A stretch of DNA of 64,000 bases, from NCBI GenBank assembly GCA_964036045.1, contig OZ038390.1, forward strand, positions 41,982,525 through 42,046,524. Direction: 5' to 3'. Positions within the stretch are counted from its first letter, which is position 1, and every line of letters starts with the position of its first letter. The position numbers were made by a program, and so were the translations under genes. Of this stretch, positions 1 through 10,039 are shown piece by piece. The notes beneath the pieces are model-generated. The model saw only the letters and a list, made by a program, of their open reading frames with translations. It did not search any database and was not told where the DNA came from. The DNA comes from Eutreptiella sp. 'Long Island Sound 2002' (taxonomy: Eukaryota > Euglenozoa > Euglenophyceae > Eutreptiales > Eutreptiaceae).

Positions 1-2210
1 GGTTGTTGCCGGGGTCGTTTGACTGTTTTTGCTGTCCACGCGCCTCTGTCCACAGGCCGTCCATAGCCTGCCTCACTGTGTTTCTCTGTGCGTGAGGCCC
101 AGGTGCCCTGTTCCTCCGGGCGCTGTCCCGGCCGTCCACCATATGTCCTTTTCCCCCTCACGGCTGGTCTGCCCCTGATGGGCTCCCGCTCCTGTTGCGC
201 AAACAGCCCATCTGGCCATCCCCCCCCCCCCCCCAAGCCCAGTGAACAATAAAGCATAAAATATACAATCCAAACAGGAGCGTTCGTTGGACACGCCGTT
301 CGGTACTCAATTGATTCAGTACCGAAACCCGGTATTAATTGAGTACCGAAAAAATACCGTCCGAACGGAAATGACACGGTGGGGGGGGGGTTAGTGCAAC
401 CCTTGAACATTTGCACTCCGCCAATTTCCGATGATAGGTGCACAAAATAGCTTTGCCCCACAGACACTGGAATTTCCCAAGGGACAGTTGGGTGTCCAAA
501 AAATTTGTTTCCCACCTGTGGAGACTTAAAACACAGTCAATTGGGAATTCAACAATTAGTAAAAAGGAAAAGAGGCCCTCACTGTACATTGTTGCACTGA
601 GCGAATCAAAGTGCGTCCACCTGTGCAAAGTGATGAGGTACTAGTGAGGGATGTACACCTGGGAGCGCAAAACAGGATCTCATGGGCACAGGGATCGCAA
701 AATCCACTCTTTGGTGGTAGGTGGATGGGCAGGAGCCCCGGGGTCACGGGCTTCCACCAAATATTGGAGAGCACATGGGGAAACCCATGTGCACCAACAG
801 GTTGTTTCCCCGGCCAAGATCCTATTCATCCCCACTCCATGAACAGCACCCGAGTAGTGGTGCACTGGGGACCAGATGCCTGACCCACAAACCGCCAATC
901 TTAAACTCCGTGCCTCCCACTGAGAACTGGGACCTCCATCAAGGACAACTCAAGACTACCGGTGTCTCCCCAATGACACAGTGGCCGTCATGGCACCTTC
1001 CCGGGCCCCTGTTGCATGAGCACCTCCTTGACCAACCAAAAGACGGCTTGACCAGGTTTGGCAGTTGGGTTTCTGTAGATGGTGTTGCACAGGACCCCCA
1101 CTGCTGGTTTCCGGACAGCACCACGACCGTTGGCACCAGGGAACCCTTGCAAGGCGTGCACTGTGCGCTACCTTTAGACTAGTGCCAAGTTCTTGCACTG
1201 TGTGCGCACTGCGTGCATACTGCGCATGCAAAGGCCAGGATACTGGCCCAAGAATACCTGTCACCTGTCTGGTAGCAAATAGGATGAAGGGGAGGGCGGT
1301 AGTGATTCTGATCGTGGACACGACACACTTGTTGATGGCGAGTGAGGACAGTGATGTGGTGGGAATGAAGGCCGTACCACAAACTCCTCAAGGTCCACGG
1401 AGATTGACATGTGTATTCTACGAACAAAGTGCAAAATACAGTAGTTTCACAGCAGACACCCTGGAGTTGTATGACCACATACCAGGCTCAGGGTGCCCGT
1501 TTGACATTTGGCAACAAACATGGGAGAGGCATGAACGCAAGGAAGGGGGCTGAGTTACAACCGTAACACCGACCGTAGGAAAGATTGGCCCGGTTTCCTC
1601 AATAGCACCGGAAGGTTGAAGGCCCAAAATAACGCTCCCTCAAAGATGCCCGGCGCGCACCCCGTGCGCTAAAGCACATGCGGGGGAGGAAATAGGGGAA
1701 AATGGTTGAAAATGGGCAAAAATGGTTGACAATTCAAATATGCCACATCCTAAATGCTTAGGAAGCTAAAAAAACTCTGGTACGAGACCAAAAACTTGTG
1801 AAAAGGGGCCGAAACTAGGATTCGAGTATTTGCTGACATCCAAAACTTCGCACTACGTGCGCACTGCGTGCATGGCATTCCCTAGACCCCTGAAGAACCG
1901 CCACACCAACCCCTCAAAATTAGGCCACCCCAACTACCCTAGCTCGACTACTAAGTACAATGTTAGATGTAGCAACTTGTGTGCATAGCTTGCATGACAT
2001 AGTTGCAGAATCCCAAGCGCACACAAAATTTGTTGGGACAGGTCAAAGATGATGACGAGCACTCTTCCTTGTCATATGAGGTATCTTGGCTGACCACAAT
2101 GAGGCCGACATGGACTGCTCGGGGCTTGACATGGCGATGCTGATGTATGTATCTTGAGAAAGCTGTACTCAATCTCCCATGCTAACCGCTAGGCCAGGAG
2201 TCACTACCCA
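1..2210. other. Intergenic region without a supported gene
   Basis: Short overlapping open frames occur on both strands, but none has a family signature or convincing splice frame. Visible features are a C homopolymer near 222-235, a hairpin at 299-350, a G run near 380, and copies of a GCGCAC/TGCGTGC motif near 1200 and 1850 that recur across the window. Confidence 0.5.
299..350. repeat. Perfect 14-bp inverted repeat
   Basis: The arms TTCGGTACTCAATT (299-312) and AATTGAGTACCGAA (337-350) are perfect reverse complements separated by 24 bp. The loop carries another copy of AGTACCGAAA. This could be the end of a small mobile element or a hairpin; no second copy was seen in the window. Confidence 0.75.
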
Positions 2211-2225
2211 CAATCAAGTGCTGGT

Positions 2226-2400
2226 TTGAGTATACGAGCACGACTTGATGAGACTATCAATTGCAACTGTGACTTTATATACACAACTTGCATACTTCAG
2301 ATCAAAGAGGACATCCCAAAAGGCCCTAAGGTCGAGAGGGACATCTTTCGCGGCTTGTTGACGGGCTTTGACCAACAATGCACGGGACCAAGACGAGGAT
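2226..2400 (-). pseudogene. Fragment of a DDE transposase
   Basis: On the minus strand a short open segment contains FDLKYASCVYKVTVAID. It closely resembles LWNPKYVTHVCKVTVAVD in the larger transposase remnant near 17.7 kb. The residues that should follow the first catalytic Asp region are missing, and the frame runs into unrelated sequence. I read it as a heavily decayed, truncated copy of the same transposon family. The resemblance is short, so chance is not fully excluded. Confidence 0.5.
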
Positions 2401-3039
2401 TGGCTAGCCTGTTTGACGGTGGAGACCATTACGGGAGGGAGCATTGTAGGTTGCTCCTTGTCCAGCAAAAAATGTGTGAAAAGGGGTGAAGATAGGTAAA
2501 AATGGGTGAAATTGGGTGAACTTCCAAATGTGTCATATCCCAAATGTGGAAGAAGCAAGAAAATACCTGTTATCAAACAACAATGATGCCCCTAGTATCA
2601 CAAAATATGGGTTTCTAGTATGGCCAAACCCCCAAATAGTTGCATTGCGTGCGCACTGCGCTAAGGGTGCCCCCCGCCCATGCCATGAGGTGCTGTACTT
2701 TTCTATGCCCGAGTCAGGCACTAAAACACACAGTCCCTTGAGGAAATGGTGCTTTGACAAGCGCACTCTGCCGGCACATGGGCCAGCCTTTGACTGGTGA
2801 GAGGATTGCTGCATCATGGAATCCATTGTGGCAGGTTTCTCAACCTTCTAGAAACAAACACACCAGGCAGACAGATGCACAACATGCCCCACAAACCAGA
2901 CAACTCCCAACAACATGGCACGCCAAGCTTGTGACTGTCACAATATCCCAACAAAAGGAGCCCACGCCGGTGAGGAAATGGAATAATACAGTCCCCAGAG
3001 ACTCCGCCTGTCTTAGGGCCCTCCAGCCAGGGCGGAGGT

Positions 3040-3115
3040 TCAGCATTGCGGGAATCGAACTTAATTCACGGGCATTGGAAGAATGTTCTGCCGCTCAGTT
3101 ACCTAGTCCCATTCT
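3040..3115 (-). other. tRNA-derived sequence with polymerase III box-like motifs
   Basis: Read on the minus strand, this segment has a D-arm-like stretch (GGTAACTGAGCGG) and, about 40 bases on, GTTCGATTCCC, an almost perfect B box. The T-stem does not pair, since the bases before the T-loop do not complement CCCGC, and the acceptor stem is absent. It is therefore not a working tRNA. A SINE head or a dead tRNA gene is the best reading. Confidence 0.35.
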
Positions 3116-3529
3116 GGGGTGGATGGGGGCGGTGGCCAACCGGGTGGGTGGGTGGGGGTTGATGCTTGACCCGAACCACCAACAAACAATCAGGGGTAGA
3201 GTAGTGTAAACCGGATCCATTTTTTGGATTGCCACTTGCCGGCAGCTCACTCTCGAAATTTGTCAGCTTGCGATACATCCTATACATCACGAAATGCCAC
3301 ATCCGATGAGCCGACACAGCAAAAGACAATCAGTCGAGCACAGGCCTGACAGCGGGTGGTGCGATAGAAGGATGGACGCTAAGAGTCGTTGGTAGGTTAA
3401 TGAGGCCTTAGTGCAGGCACCGGCAGCGGAATCCCCCTGCCAAACGAAAGGTCAGGCGTGCATACTGTTTGGGATCACCCACCCTCTGCTAAGCCATGCG
3501 CGTGGGGCGTGGAGGAGCTGTTCTGCGGA

Positions 3530-3542
3530 TATATAAAAGGGG
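3530..3542 (+). promoter_or_regulatory. TATA-box-like sequence
   Basis: TATATAAAAGG is a near-ideal TATA box. A GC-rich segment with short plus-strand frames follows (to about 3706), but no protein there is recognisable. It may be a remnant transposon promoter or a chance match. Confidence 0.3.
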
Positions 3543-3709
3543 TCAGCGGGTCCTCGAGAAATAAATTGCCGAAAAACTTTCCCTGCGGCAAGAGAAAACA
3601 GCGCTTGCGGCTGTCCGGTGCGCTGTGCATCGAAAGGGCCTCTCGCCAAGAAAGGCGACGCGCCAACTGGCGTGTTGTTGCGCCCGGCACTATCGGTCAG
3701 TCATAACCG

Positions 3710-5480
3710 GCGTCGGTTCACCCCCTGATTACTGATCCGCTGCCAAATCCAGACCTGCCCATTGGCAAATCTTGGGCACAAGCAGTTACTCGAAGACTGC
3801 AAAGATGTGTTGTAAGGGAAGAGCATTGAAATCAGGGCTGGCGTGTGATTACGGAGGCGAAGCTGAGAAAGCTGCAAACCACATGGAGCCAAGCATCCTG
3901 TCTGCTCACGGAGGCCGCACATGGGGCCAAGGGCGGGGGGGGGGCGTTGCAACAAAGGCTGAGTGAGTGTGCCGGTTGGTACTTCCGGGTGCACGTATTT
4001 GTTCACCTTTTGAGGAGGGACCCCTCCACGCGTGGATGGGGGGTTGGGTTGGCGCATTGGGTTTGGGGTGAAGGGTGAAGGGTGACCCCCCTCTCCCAGT
4101 TGAAACCCGAGATATGTGCCCGCGGGGAGGCAAAATGCCAGGCGCCAGCCCCCCAAAGTCATGATGCCAGCGGGTGGGCAGTTCCAAATTGGGGACATCG
4201 TCCCGGTGGCATCATGAGCGGGCTCCGTGTATGTGTTTGTTTGTTTTCTGAAAATTATGGTGGTGGTGGGGTCCACCTGTTGGATTGGTGTGGGCGGATT
4301 AGATCGAGGGGGGGGGGGGGGGGCTGAGTACCTAAAACAAATGCGCAGAGCTCTTGAGAAATTGTGAAGGGGAAAGAACTGGGAATTCGAAGGCGGAAAG
4401 TGGGGTTGCCTATGGCGCCTAACAAACAGCGGTCAGTGGGTGATGAACCGCCTGTGCATCTCGTTTGTATCACCAAAATGCCCACAAAAGGCCCCTTGAA
4501 GCAAATTCCTGTCACGCCCCACCTCATGCGATGAATTGCCCTGCCCTGCCCTCCTCCTGCCTTCCCTGCAGTGCCAACCCCCATGTCATGATGCGTCAGA
4601 TGCCAAATGAGAGGCCTTTGGAATAGTGACTAAGACTGTGATGGCCAGGCAAACGGTTCTTTCTCTTACATCACGTGATACTTTTATCCAGAAAACGACA
4701 AAATCTGAGCCACACAAACAAGACGGGAGGTGGGGAACTACTGGTGAGCCAGCACAGCTATGTGCCGGTGGTAGGTTGGTTGAGACATGTGATGGGGGCA
4801 CCGAGGACGCCTGGGGGTAGTAGTGTGGTTGATGGAAGGCATCCACGCAGCAGCACAGCAGTTGTAGGAGCCGGTGCCTACCTGTTTGAAAGCATAGGAC
4901 CCGTTGCGAGGAATAACCGTCAAGAGGATCTCACGAATCACGCTTGAGCTCCATCTCCGTCCCGTTGTTTCCACTCCGGATCCAGCTTCATCATCCCCCC
5001 CCCCCAATTGCACCACAATGCACAAATGTCTGCTTCAGATACAGGGCCCCAGAATGCCCTGGATCTTCCGGTAGTCCTGCACTTTGCCTTCCCTGGGACC
5101 ATCCTTGCACCACCTCCCCTTTCTTTACCTCTCCGCCAACAGCATAGAGCCCAACCCCGAAGGGCCAATCCGCTGGTGCCCAATACCCCTCTCCATCTAA
5201 ATTCCTTCTCAACAACGTGCTCCTCCAAAATGGGGTGCAGGGTCCTTACTTCCCTCCCAAAGCCCGGCCGGTAGTGTGGAAGGGGGGGGGGCATAACACA
5301 TAAAATCGCCAAACACATACATACATCGCCCTCTCGGCCTCCCCTCCTCTGCCTACACTCTCGCCTCCGTCACATCTTCTGTCCGTTGACTGGCTGCATA
5401 ACGCTGCGCTCCAGGCTTCCACAGAGATAAGTCCCATGGGTACCGTCACTGGGTATGTCCCTTCGTGATTGGTGCGCCCA
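3710..5480. other. Gene-poor stretch with homopolymers
   Basis: No supported coding sequence. G runs lie at about 3937 and 4309-4323, C runs at about 4997, and purine-rich low complexity around 4010-4085. Open frames on both strands here are short and compositionally driven. Confidence 0.4.
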
Positions 5481-7921
5481 TTACTTGCGAGCGGGTTTGT
5501 TGCCGGCCGGCTGCTGCCCCATCTCTAGCTTGTCCTTCAGCTTTTCAGCTCTGAGCGTCTCGGGTCTGCGCTGGGACTTGGAGCGGTAGCCCTTGTACTG
5601 CGGAGCATATCCGCTCTTGAGCTTCGCCTCACGGTACACAACGACCCGCCCCAGGTTGGGATCAACCAAGAGCGCAGCACGGCCACCTTGGTCGTCTCCT
5701 CTCGTCAATTTCCTGAGAGATGCAGTGAGAGAAAAAACTGCTCACGGGTTGGCATGTGTCGCGCAAGTGTCTTTGGGGTGATTGCCTGAATGTCAACTTA
5801 TGGACATGGGGGGTGGGGGTGATCTGGCCGTTTCCCGGCATCATCACCTCAAAAGGTGCGCAGCACCTGTACTCCCATAGCCCCGCAAACAGGATGGCAT
5901 ATCATAGGGCTTACACCTGTTGGAGGGGTGAGTGCGGTATGACCTGGCCTTCCCACACAGACACAGAAGGGGTGGGGCGGCTCCACGGTACGCTCTGTGC
6001 AGGAGGAACCGCACTCTTTGTGGCTGCCATCGGCGCTGTGGTCCACATGTGCTCAAGGGCCACCAAGCAATTCAATCGGTGCACAAACTGCCGGTTTGCA
6101 AGGCAGCACAGCAAGCCGAGAGTCACTGTCCTGCTCTGCTGCTAAACACGCAGCCTGGAAACGACATGCCATACTAACTCTTCGCTCCGAATCCGGCTTC
6201 CCTGCACAAGGGGCACAATCATCATTTCAACAGCACTGGTGTGATTTGGGTACGTACGGCGCATTGGAGTTGGTATGGTACATTCCACTGGTGGTACAAG
6301 GCCTAGAATCTGTAGACTGTTGAGGACATGATATGTAGCAGTAGCACTGCCAGATACTCACTGCCTGTATGCAACCACAAAGGTGGAAACAGCTCAGCTT
6401 GGGGGATCCAAGGCACTCCCTGCACAAGAGTGGGGGGGCTGGCAGATAATGCCAATGCTGTCAACCGCCCATCATTCAGTCTGTTGCCACTGCGCTCAGC
6501 TGCATGTCTGGTCTTGGAAACATGTGGCCTGGTGCCGTGGTGGCACCTGTGCAAATGGCCAACACACGTGGTTCGGGTCGCGGTCGATAGAGAACCCACG
6601 TGTCAGCAGGCAGCGGCCCCAAAGGAGGTCCGACATTTTGTAGGGCATCCTTCACCATGAGCGGCAGTGCCCCCTCCCCCGTTTGCGAGGAAAACGGCAA
6701 AAACACTCACAATCACGGAAACAACGCCTTCTGTTGTTCTTATGGCGGGCTTCGCGCACCCTGAGAAGACACAAGCAGTGGCACTACATCAGCCGCGGTC
6801 CAAATAGGGTACCCCGCCCCCCCCTTGCAATCTCCCTCGTGCGCGACGGTCTCCCAGGGGGGGGGGGAGACGGTCACCAAGTGACGGTCTTCCCCTCCCG
6901 AATTCTAGTATCACCTAAAGAAAATTTTTCTTCGGCGCCTTTGGCGCCAAGTGTTTCCAATGCTTTTTAGGCCAAGTGACGGTCTCCCAGATGGGGAGGG
7001 GGGGGATTGCAAAGGGGGGGGGGGGGGCGGTACGATGCCCTGCACGCCTGGACCACCGGACATGCGGCCCCAAGTGGCAGCACAGCAATCAGCATCCCCA
7101 AGCACCGATCTCCTTGCGCCCTTTGGGAGGTTTCGCCTGCAACATCGTTGCAAGATACCCCCGAGGGTACAGGAGGGCACCGCAAGTGGTCGTGTAAATG
7201 CAGCCTGGCACAACTACTGGGCTTCAGTGGCACGGAAACGAAACCGCACCGCCTGAGGACGTGGCGTAACGTACACTGGAGCCGACTGACAGACCGCAAA
7301 ACGAGCGGCAGAGATCAGGAAGAGCACGTTCCCCACAAGATGCGTTGGGTCTGGCCTCTGCACGCCTGTTGGTCAGGCAATGCATTGTGGCCGTTGTGTG
7401 TAGTGCCACAGGTACCCTCCCTTGCGGAAGCAACGCCTCTGTCTGAACAACAGGGGGTCTTGTTGCCGTGCAATTTGGCGGTTCCGTTATCTGGTTGTCC
7501 TCGAAGATCAAGTTTGTTCGGTGATTCGGAGCCGGTGCTGAGCGATCCCTTACTGAAAACAAGCAGCTGCTTCTCCAAAAGGCTTGCAATGATGATGTGC
7601 GAGTGTGTGGGCTGTGTGAGTGTGCGGGCTGTGTGACGGTCCAAAGACTGTTTCAGTGCAATGTAGTGCGGCGCTTGTCATGTGCCCTGTGCCGTGCACA
7701 GTCATCACATACGTGCGAACCGTAAAATCCCCCGTCGCTGCTGCAGATCGCAATTGGTACATGACCACCCCCTTCTTCTTCGCCTTGGACTTCTTCTTCA
7801 GGAGAACGGGAGTCGGACGCATCTGCAGGGCTGGCGTGCTTCGGAACAGGCAGAGAGAGCTTGGCCCAAACAGCTGCATTGCTGTGGGGCCGAAAAACAG
7901 TTTCGGAGCAAGCCGGAACAT
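5481..7921 (-). CDS. MRPL33: Mitochondrial ribosomal protein bL33m
   Basis: Two exons on the minus strand: 7921..7713 and 5712..5481. The donor is CGCAC|GTATGT and the acceptor CTCTCAG|GAAATT. The first exon ends in phase 2 and the second supplies one base, giving 441 nt, 146 residues and a clean stop. Residues 1-36 are rich in Arg, Leu, Phe and Ser without acids, as expected of a mitochondrial presequence. The core follows the bL33 pattern: a basic Lys-rich start, a strand with LRSAAATGDF, then VDPNLGRVVVYREAKLKSG, which matches the bL33 strand around Asp-Pro and the final Glu-Ala-Lys. bL33 sits in the large ribosomal subunit near the tRNA exit site. The 40-residue basic C-terminal tail is longer than in bacterial bL33. 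The 2-kb intron holds an inserted miniature element. The GTATGT donor and the exact frame join make this structure persuasive. Confidence 0.8.
6808..7033. mobile_element. Miniature inverted-repeat element, copy A
   Basis: A 226-bp element inside the bL33m intron. It begins GGTACCCCGCCCCCCCC then TTGCAATC, and ends with the inverse (GATTGCAA, a G run, GGCGGTAC). Inside it are ACGGTCTCCC, CGGTCACCAAGTGACGGTCT, GAATTCTAGTA and CCAAGTGACGGTCTCC. A diverged copy with the same order lies at 56774-56995. It has no coding capacity and must have moved using another transposase. The target duplication is not clear. Confidence 0.7.
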
Positions 7922-8220
7922 GGCAGGTGCTGTGGCAGGGGGATGAGCGGGGCATGGACTGAGGGATCAACGCGATTAAATGGGACCGTCGAATCACACC
8001 GCTGAAGTGCCCAAACATGACCCACGGTCCTGGGACATTTCCTTTGGCCTACGTTCAAGTGCAAGGTACTCCTTCGGGTGTTAAAGCTGGGACCTGCGAG
8101 CCTGTACCCTGCAGCAGCACGCGCTGCTCGTGCAGTGTAAATACATCCTCTTTGGTGTGCCTCTCTGGCATGAGCACGCCACTATGGAGGAGGGTTTCAA
8201 TGAATCACATGTACACAGGC

Positions 8221-8374
<154 letters not shown>

Positions 8375-8411
8375 ACAAACACATTGGACATACCCCCCCC
8401 CCCCCAGCAGC

Positions 8412-9117
8412 GCCAAAGTACCAAATTAATACGGTCCCTACACCTACTGTAGCTTGGACACGGGCGTAGCTTGCGCGCGGCACATACAACCACCGACACA
8501 CACGTAAGTGAGCACATAGTATGAGTGCACCTCAATCTCCACCCATGTTCCCAAAGGCATGCAAACGCAAGAAAGTGTTTGAAACATGGAAATTCAGGTT
8601 CATACCCATGTTTTCACAAGCAATGAAGCATGAGAAGCCTACAAATGTTTGGCTTGGAAACCCTTCTTGCGATCATACACCATGCGGAACAACTGCACAT
8701 GCTCACCACTTGAAGATGCCTTTGAAGATGTCTTTGCCTGAGGTTTAGGGGCTGGTTTGGGCTGAGGCAACTTCAAGTCCTTGGGAATGAAATTGCCTTG
8801 CATGTGGTCTCTTGTAAAATACAACTTCCCATCAAAGACATGGGCCATTCCCCACACACCTCGTGGCTGCACTACATTTGGTACCGAATTAAAATGAGGT
8901 ACCAAATTAATATGGTCCCTACGCCTCTGTAGCTTGGACAAGGGCGCAGCTTATACAAGAGGGGGGGGGGGGGGGTAACGAGGAGCAAAGTAAGTGATTT
9001 GCAAAACAACCCCCGGTGGTACCCCCCTTTTTCCAAGCTACGGAAAAGACCCAAATGAATACAGTCCCTACGCCTACTGTAGGTCAGACAAGGCCGAAGT
9101 TTGCACGCAGCACATGG
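8412..9117 (+). repeat. Three copies of a 50-65 bp dispersed repeat
   Basis: Related segments start near 8418, 8897 and 9048. Each carries a version of AAATTAATACGGTCCCTAC, then CTACTGTAGCTTGGACA and GGCGTAGCTT. Copies one and three continue into GC(G/A)CGCAGCACAT. They lie close together but not head to tail, which suggests repeated insertion or local duplication of a short mobile unit. Confidence 0.65.
8639..8866 (-). CDS. Terminal exon of an unrecognised gene
   Basis: An in-frame exon of 75 codons plus stop starts after an acceptor (GTAGTGCAG at 8867-8875) in phase 0. Its protein begins PRGVWGMAHVFDGKLYFTRD, continues through a Pro/Lys linker (PQPKPAPKPQAK) and a Ser-rich stretch, and ends in a basic tail with Arg-Lys-Lys. 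The codon composition looks like protein rather than noise, with a hydrophobic core, a spaced linker and few Cys. I do not recognise a family. Upstream exons should lie above 8.9 kb but could not be fixed. It could be a host gene or a piece of a mobile element. Confidence 0.4.
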   Translation of the reverse strand, partial: PRGVWGMAHVFDGKLYFTRDHMQGNFIPKDLKLPQPKPAPKPQAKTSSKASSSGEHVQLFRMVYDRKKGFQAKHL

Positions 9118-9821
9118 AGATGGGAACTGTTGCGCTGGTGCAGGCAAAGGGTCAGGATAATGCCCAGTGCCTTGCAAATGCTCTTAGTTGACCGCTTTGC
9201 CTCTCCCCAAGTTGATTTGACGTCCGAAGGAAACACAGCGAAAACACAGGCTGCAAAATGCAGCTTGCAGCCTGCATCAGCAAAACCCAACTTCCCAGAC
9301 TTGCACAGCCTTCCCACCGTCTTCGATTCCTTTTTTAATGCGTTCGGCACGTCGAAAATAAGGGGGTGGAAGATGGGGTGTGGGGTTGGCACAAGGCCTT
9401 GGTGGTTGGCTTTGTTAGCGGCGCCTATTGGCCTCTCGCCCTTGAACCTTCTGCTATGACAAGCGGGCATCCGTACTACTGCGGGCATCCGCACTGGCGC
9501 GGGCATCCACCTGCCTGGGTGGGAATCTAGAATGCAACTTCTGCCCATGGCGTCCTCCCCTGATGGCCTAATCAGTGCCCGGCATGTGGTCATCACGAAG
9601 ACCCTCGGTTGGGAGGTGCTCACCACAACCAGCAACATGAATTTCACACAACGCCATGGGTGGGGGGCGGGGGGGATGTGGGTCACGATTCCAATCCGGG
9701 ACCCAAAATCGTATATGCAGCATATAAATAGGTACTCCGGGTACATTCGCACCTTCAAACATCATTCATGTTTTTGTCATGGAAATTGATTTGGATCTAT
9801 CTGTGGGTGTCCTTGACGGTG

Positions 9822-10037
9822 CTACAGCTTGTCGTTGACAACGTCAATGACACCATTGTTCAACTTGCAAGCATTGGAGAACATCAAAGCTATTGAAGAA
9901 TGCGCTGCCCGTCGGATGGCGGCCGCATTGATTTGAGGGAGCTGCCCGGTTGTCAGTATGATGCCAATGATGCATTGATTCGGTTCAGGCCCAGGCCCAG
10001 GTGTGTTCTTGAGTCTGAGATACCAATGAGTACCACC
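9822..10037 (-). CDS. Terminal exon of an unrecognised gene
   Basis: A phase-0 exon of 71 codons plus stop follows a good acceptor (CTGTTTCTTGGCAG). The peptide opens GGTHWYLRLKNTPGPGP and later has INAAAIRRAAHSSIALMFSN and NNGVIDVVNDKL before the stop. The amphipathic, Ala- and Ile-rich second half looks like a folded helical domain. No known motif is evident, and upstream exons between 10.1 and 11 kb were not found. Confidence 0.4.
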   Translation of the reverse strand, partial: GGTHWYLRLKNTPGPGPEPNQCIIGIILTTGQLPQINAAAIRRAAHSSIALMFSNACKLNNGVIDVVNDKL

Positions 10038-10039
10038 CT

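Noticed and set aside
3040-3115. A functional tRNA gene on the minus strand
   Set aside because: The T stem and acceptor stem do not pair; only box-like motifs remain.
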